DNA from: Aphis gossypii
Taxonomy: Eukaryota; Arthropoda; Insecta; Hemiptera; Aphididae
Reading direction: 5' to 3'
Assembly (NCBI RefSeq): GCF_020184175.1
Contig: NC_065530.1
Coordinates: 58,133,260 to 58,197,259, forward strand
DNA: 64,000 bases
Part shown: piece by piece, positions 59,561-64,000 of the stretch
Layout of the letters: each line of letters opens with the position of its first letter
How positions within the stretch are numbered: the first letter of the stretch is position 1
The notes under the pieces: model-generated
What the model was told of the DNA's origin: nothing
What the model saw: the letters and a program-made list of their open reading frames with translations, nothing else
The model's database searches: none
Position numbers and translations under genes: made by a program

Positions 59561-61825
59561 TATATGACGTAGTGACGTAGTATCTCTCTGGCCGGGTCTG
59601 ATTGCACGACATCTCCGCTCAAATATAGCCTCTATAAATGACCTGCAGTAACTTCAAATTACCTATATAAACTAATAACAATGACAATCTATATATACGG
59701 GTAATATAGTAAACCCTTTTGGGCTCACCGTCATCATTTTTAAACGTCGATTTACCTACTTATAATCTTGTAGATTTTCAAAAATCGGTTTTGGGGTAGA
59801 TAAAATTTAAGTGTAAGTATACACACGCGCCGATTTGCTGTAGTTTTCGTTGTGGTGTTGACATAAAAACGATATCATATTAACATTATACCCATACACA
59901 CTACTACGCAATACCTCGTAGATGACTGCAGTATATTAATTGCTGTGTACCTATTTATAATGTGAAGTATACACTGTACTAATCGGATGTTAGGTATGTA
60001 TATAATATCAAAATAATGTCTGCGAGTGGTAACGAACCACAAACCACGATATTATTATATTATAACGTTGTAGACGTAAGGTATACCTACCTATTATTTA
60101 TCAGATAAACCGCATTGGTTTACTCTGTTATCCTCTGAGCTTTGTCAGAACTGCATACAGGTACATTAAAAATAACTACCTAATAACTCCTATACGTCTG
60201 CAGTCATCGTCGAAAACCAAAACACTCCAACGTCATACAGATTTAGGTAGGTACGTATAATGAATTGTACACATGAACACGTACCTGTATAGGTATAGTT
60301 TTGTTTCAGTATAATCGGTAATTATTACATAATACAAAACCACATTTTTTCATTTCAAAACCAATTGATTAAATAGTATATAGGTATATGACCTACCTCT
60401 ATATACCTATATTTTAGTCATGACGACGAAGGATATTATTGACCTATTTACGTATGTGTACCTATATATATTAAGTAATTTCCTAATATATCGTTGGTCT
60501 ATACGATATTGATTGACAAGCGTGTATAGGAAATAAGGATTTATACATAAAACATACATCGCACAGTGTATAAAATATATAAATAAAAACGAACGAAATG
60601 TTATATAATATACTTGTGTCAACAACGAGTTTTATTAATTTTTTTTCTTTTTATCTCAATATTATTGCTATTTATAATAATATTCGAGTTTATATATTAT
60701 TATGTACATAAAAAAAAACATTCATATATAGGGATATACATATAAATATATAATAGGATTGGCACTTGTACACAGTTTTACCCTATCTTAAAAATTAGTC
60801 TACTGTCATATATTATGTACATATACATATTGTAAATATGTATAGTTTACAAACGACTTTATTTACATATATGAATATAAATATACGCGCGATCTGCAAT
60901 ATCATTTATTATACTTATATATATAAACATAAATAGGTAGGTCTGATGTATATATATTCGCGAGAAATATATTAAGAATTTTACAACAAACAAACAAACA
61001 AATAATGAATATGCTTAATGCACGGTTCCCGTCGGACAAAATATTATGCGTTGAAATATATCCAACGAGACAGAAAAAAAGTCTTATCACAATAAACAAC
61101 ACGTAAATAATAATAATAATAATAATAATGATAATATTATAGATACCTACATTTAAACATATAATAATATAAAGTCGGAAAAAATAAAACGATCTCTCGG
61201 CGCACTCGCAGGCGGCAGTAAACGCGCTGCGGCGAGACGGATCTGGGCGTATATATATACATACAATAAATATTATATTATATTTATATATTTTGCCGGA
61301 TATACTTACAATACATGTACCTACATCGGGTTGGGGTGTATGGATGGCGTTATGTTGCATACACGTGTATGCATATTATATAGAGGAACTCGTTAAGACA
61401 ATATTAATTTACAGTAAACAATAATATAAAATAATTATGTATTATTAAAATCGCGCGATTCGGTGATAGTATCGATATATGATAATGCAATATATAGTGC
61501 CGGGGTAGCTGCAGTTGGTTTGCAAATTATTTAATATTCTTCCGTCCTCGGACGACGGTTCATTTAAAAAAAAAAACATTTTTTTTTTCTTGCGGGTGAC
61601 TAGTTTCCATGTACAATATGATAGTATTATATAGTAATAATAGTAGTAGTACGTATAATAATAATAATAATATTAATAATAATTGTATAATAAGAGAAAT
61701 ATTATTTTATACATAATAATAACATATTATATTATAATATTATATATAATAATAAAATAGAACGCGGCGCGTATATAGTCTTTAAATACCGTTTTGCCGT
61801 GCGAGAGTATACCGCGGCAGCACCA
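59561..61825. other. 3' flank of the msh homologue
   Basis: AT-rich with AAT runs (about 61107-61130, 61650-61685). The 3' untranslated region of the homeobox gene must lie here on the minus strand. A candidate polyadenylation word AATAAA (minus) is at about 60904-60909, but its use is unproven. Confidence 0.4.
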
Positions 61826-62955
61826 CTAAACGCTCGTGGTGGACCCTGGGCCCCCGCCGCCCATCGACGGGGTGGGCGACACGGGGGTGGCGGACCGCCT
61901 ACCGGCGGGCGACATCGACGAGCGGGCGGGCGGCGTGTGGGTCTGCTGTACCTGTCCGCCGGCGGGCTGGTGCGTGGGCGGTGGGCCCTGTTGCTGTTGC
62001 TGCTGCTGCTGTTGCTGTTGCTGCAGCCCTTGGGCGATGAGGTGGGCCATGGTGGGCCGGTGCGACAGGAGCGATTGCAGTTGGTGCGGGTGTCCGAACA
62101 GTTCGGAAGGGTGTTGGAAGTAGTGCGGCAAATGCGGGTTGCCGTACAGCGGGTGGTGCGGCCTGGCCGCGGCCACCGCTGCCATCTTCAACTTTTCGAT
62201 CTCGGCTTCTTGCAGCCGCTTGGCTTTGGCTCTACGGTTTTGGAACCATATTTTCACCTGTTAATTCGAACACAAGTCGCAGAGATTAGATAGGTGAAAA
62301 GCAATAATATAATTAATAATAGCAATCATATTATTATTGAAATTTCGATTTTATTTTAAAAATGTATTGGGTTTTTTCCTTGATATAATTATACCCGTGG
62401 GGGCTATATTCCAGACCCCAATATAATATTAATTTACGTTCCGTTTTAAATAAAATCTCATAAAACCAATTACAAACGTTCGCCATATACGAAGTGTATT
62501 TTAAGATGAACATAAAATATTATATTATCATTATATCATTTATTCCGGTAGACATTTAATTATTCAAAACATTGTGATATACTCAATATATACTCTACTA
62601 TAAAGTATAATATACATTCCACTAGAATTATTGTTTTAAAAACACCTGTTAATTGTGCTCGACGTACCTAACTGATTCAATTTTATAGAACTCATAAAAA
62701 ACCCGAAATAACGTATCACGAAAATTGCCTACAACAAATATAAATAAGTACATAACGATTGCTTTACCTGTGTTTCGGTCAGATGTAGCGAATTGGAAAA
62801 CTCGGCCCGTTCGGCGATGCTCAGGTACTGCTTTTCCCGGAACTTTTTCTCCAGGTTCAACAACTGTTGCGTAGTGAACGGCGTTCGGGGTTTCCTGTTG
62901 GGCTTGTGCTTCCGCAGGTTGCACTTGAGTTTGGGCGGTTCGCCGTTGTTGGAAT
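61826..62955 (-). CDS. Dr: msh/Drop (Msx-class) homeodomain protein, 3' two exons
   Basis: Two exons on the minus strand: 62955-62768 (188 nt, entered after a tttctctttcag acceptor with two bases of a split codon) and 62257-61826 (ending TAG), joined over a 510-nt GT..AG intron. Together they give about 205 aa. The homeodomain starts NRKPRTPFTTQQLLNLEKKF and has Q44|V45 at the exon junction, W48, F49, Q50, N51 and R53. The arm CNLRKHK before it and EAEIEKLKMAA after it are Msx-class signatures, nearly identical to insect msh. The C-terminal tail has HHPLYG, a 12-Gln run and a Ser/Pro/Gly-rich end. The product is a nuclear DNA-binding transcription factor, in flies acting in dorsal neuroectoderm and muscle progenitors. 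The N-terminal part with its repressor motif must be encoded upstream, probably beyond 64000. Confidence 0.92.
61988..62023 (-). repeat. Polyglutamine-coding CAG/CAA run
   Basis: Twelve consecutive Gln codons, mixed CAG and CAA, within the C-terminal tail of the msh homologue. Length variation between individuals is likely for such a run; the mixed codons make it more stable than pure CAG. Confidence 0.85.
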
Positions 62956-64000
62956 CTGAAAGAGAAAACGGAAACGATGAGTACACCCGATAAACACATT
63001 TAATAATATAAAATATATATATTATATACGAATACAGTACAATAATGATGATTATAATAATTTCATAATAAAAGCGCGGTTTAATATAGACGTGATTTAT
63101 GACAATGATAATTAATATGATATCGTTTCGCGGCGGAACACACACACACACTCGTAAAAAACTTAGTGTACGATAGCAAACTCACGCGCGCGTATATGTG
63201 TGTGTCGTCCGTCTATAAATACGCGGTGTATGTGCATATACATACTTATTATATATATATGTATATAATAGAACTCGACGATTAACGACGATAAACGGTG
63301 ACAGCGCGCGTGTGTGTGTGCGTGTTTAAAAATTTGTGGCAAATAATTTAAACGCGTGAAAACCGAGGCCAAAAAATGTAAAACCTACAGACTTATATAA
63401 GCGGCGGCGGTGGTTATCGACTATACAGTAATATATTGTTCGTGTTTAGGCCAGTTTTTTTTTTTTGTCGTTTCCTCTTTCTTGGCACGACCCTCGCGCG
63501 TTTGTCCGCGTGTGCGTTTGTCATCGTTATACGATGTCTGTGTGTGTATGTGTGCACATCGCGTTGCCGGGTCGGGACTCGCGCCGATTAACACATTTTA
63601 CGTTCGTTTTAACGTGCATTTGTCTCGGTCGCCCGAGAGAGCAATTAGACGCCGCTAAAAATAATAATAAAACGGCCGCCGAGAGGAACTATATAATATA
63701 CCGCAGCGCGGCGCATATTATGGTGAACAGAAAAAAAAAAAAAAAAAAAATCGCCCAATTAGAGAGAGATACTGCGGCGGAATACCGCAGACGACGACGG
63801 CAGCGTTATAGGTTACTGCTGCAGCCGGCTAGACCGAGATCGAAAAAAAAAAATACGCTACACGCGCTGCCAAACAATAGCTGATTTGTATAAAACCGTG
63901 GCAATTATTATTATTGTAATCATACGATTGTACACTATACACATATATAGGTAGGCACTTATACTATATGTGTATTGCAGCGTCTATTGTCACGTGTAAC
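62956..64000. other. Intron / upstream region of the msh homologue
   Basis: Directly upstream of the first visible exon. CpG-richer at 63460-63860, with an A-run at 63730-63750 and GT runs near 63195-63205 and 63308-63322. No exon with an Msx N-terminal repressor motif was found on the minus strand here, so this is most likely intron, or possibly promoter-proximal sequence. Confidence 0.45.

Noticed and set aside
61799..62293. 164-codon + strand frame with a poly-Leu stretch
   Set aside because: Antisense of the last msh exon; the Leu run is the Gln run read backwards.
62729..63151. Longer minus frame running through the homeobox exon into upstream sequence
   Set aside because: The upstream half is AT-rich intron; a clear acceptor lies at 62956-62957, so only 62768-62955 is exon.

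Overview
The window looks like nuclear DNA of an insect, most likely an aphid. It is strongly AT-rich, full of TA, AAT and GGTACCTA-type simple sequence, has introns with GT..AG borders, and carries an Msx-class homeobox gene whose homeodomain closely resembles the insect msh/Drop protein. The aphid assignment is inferred from base composition and repeat style. No bacterial-type gene organisation and no RNA gene was recognised.

Left part (1-22.6 kb): a head-to-tail family of small secreted proteins on the + strand. Two copies have complete four-exon structures (7267-9729 and 18009-20053; 200 and 197 aa). A third is a pseudogene (20584-22539) and a fourth is a relic of exon 2 (1856-1968). The C-terminal exon, with its CP..G.Y and YG.YKF...GC spacing, resembles ML / GM2-activator-type lipid-binding proteins. 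Upstream sequence was duplicated together with the genes. Old transposons sit between and beside the copies: a Gypsy/GIN-type integrase relic, a hAT relic, and a nearly full-length I-type LINE (10502-16935, minus strand) flanked by a 13-bp target duplication. ORF1 of this LINE is split by a foreign segment of about 990 bp. That segment carries one excellent and one imperfect histone-mRNA-type 3' hairpin, and a TATA box with an arthropod TCAGT initiator between them.

Middle part (22.6-61.8 kb): almost no recognisable coding sequence. It contains a 5'-truncated Helitron helicase (26398-27708) beside a (GT)38 run and a 34-bp minisatellite arranged as two opposing arrays. It also contains a mariner-type element defined by its terminal repeats (31970-33543), and two inverted copies of an unnamed element of about 0.5 kb (39.3-39.9 and 57.9-58.4 kb), one with a nested extra core. 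Several CpG-richer islands stand out from the AT-rich background; these could be promoters or enhancers, but I cannot assign them.

Right end (61.8-64 kb): the last two coding exons of an msh/Drop homologue on the minus strand, including the whole homeodomain, split by an intron between homeodomain residues 44 and 45. Its 5' exons are not visible and probably lie beyond the window. The gene-poor 34 kb downstream of its stop codon may include its regulatory territory, which is inference only.
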